NCBI RefSeq assembly: GCF_022627325.1
Contig: NZ_JAETZZ010000010.1
Location: forward strand, 124,001 to 188,000
DNA: 64,000 nucleotides
Source of the DNA: Pseudomonas putida
Lineage (GTDB): Bacteria > Pseudomonadota > Gammaproteobacteria > Pseudomonadales > Pseudomonadaceae
Direction: 5' to 3'
The translations under genes were made by a program, and so were the position numbers. Shown piece after piece: positions 63,884 to 64,000 of this stretch; positions within the stretch are counted from its first letter, which is position 1; each line of letters begins with the position of its first letter. The notes under the pieces were generated by a model that had not been told where the DNA came from, ran no database searches, and saw nothing but the letters and a program-made list of their open reading frames with translations.

Positions 63884-64000
63884 TTGCCCAGCAACTCTAC
63901 CCGCCATACGATCGCCCGCCAGTGGCAACTGCTCAAATTGCTGCCCGACCGCCATCCGGGCATGAGCTCCACCCAGTTGCAGGCCGCATTGGCCAAGGTC
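63884..64000 (+). CDS. HTH/WYL-type regulator (start only, cut by window end)
   Basis: A TTG at 63884 with AAGGA eight bases upstream opens a frame of 39 residues to the window edge (SNSTRHTIARQWQLLKLLPD and so on). This matches the N-terminal helix-turn-helix of YafY-like WYL-domain regulators of pseudomonads, which read ligand or DNA signals through a downstream WYL domain not visible here. Confidence 0.65.
   Translation, partial: MPSNSTRHTIARQWQLLKLLPDRHPGMSSTQLQAALAKV

Overview
The window is a GC-rich, gene-dense chromosomal segment of a fluorescent pseudomonad, most likely the Pseudomonas putida group. The L-DOPA decarboxylase, the creatinase, the two-domain 3-dehydroshikimate dehydratase (QuiC) and the short FeoB all read like P. 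putida proteins. REP palindromes of the Pseudomonas type lie between genes. I see no rRNA, tRNA, IS element, prophage or CRISPR array. All recognised genes are intact except the two cut by the window ends.

Region 1 (1-4.4 kb): the 5' part of a LysR gene, a type-2 argC, a GNAT acetyltransferase and a methyl-accepting chemotaxis protein. Region 2 (4.4-12.8 kb) is the most interesting. An NCS1 permease is divergent from a flavin reductase plus luciferase-like monooxygenase pair. A second transcript follows, encoding a DUF1185 protein, an alpha/beta hydrolase, an aldehyde dehydrogenase, a second flavin reductase, a carboxymuconolactone decarboxylase-like protein and a GntR/FadR regulator. Three promoters in this region carry the same TGGTATACCA-type palindrome, so the genes look like one GntR regulon. 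The enzyme set resembles oxidative ring opening of an N-heterocycle (Rut and trigonelline pathways are precedents), but the substrate is not evident. Region 3 (12.8-19.6 kb): a Nudix hydrolase, two convergent hybrid sensor kinases of one family, and a second NCS1 permease.

Region 4 (19.6-29.8 kb): a periplasmic cyclohexadienyl-dehydratase-like protein divergent from feoA-feoB and a small Cys-rich membrane protein; NrtR divergent from pncA-pncB (NAD salvage); a small KGG-like stress protein; a YeiE-like LysR divergent from a YeiH-like transporter; and ppnN. Region 5 (29.9-42.1 kb): a diguanylate cyclase, pssA, a creatine module (GlxA-type regulator, MHS transporter, creatinase), katG, a LysR, an EamA exporter and an aldo/keto reductase.

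Region 6 (42.1-47.6 kb): a PAS-GGDEF-EAL protein with a perfect CRP-type site upstream, small genes, a second GlxA-type regulator and a TetR. Region 7 (47.7-54.9 kb): quiC divergent from an MHS transporter, with a near-perfect PcaR-type box between them, then L-DOPA decarboxylase with a LysR, and a YebC-family protein. Region 8 (55-64 kb): an FAD amine oxidoreductase, an OPA-type MFS transporter and a divergent LysR; a DUF2784 protein; trans-aconitate methyltransferase; a GabP-family permease divergent from a MocR regulator; and the start of a WYL-type regulator. The segment is mostly small catabolic modules, each with its own regulator and transporter.
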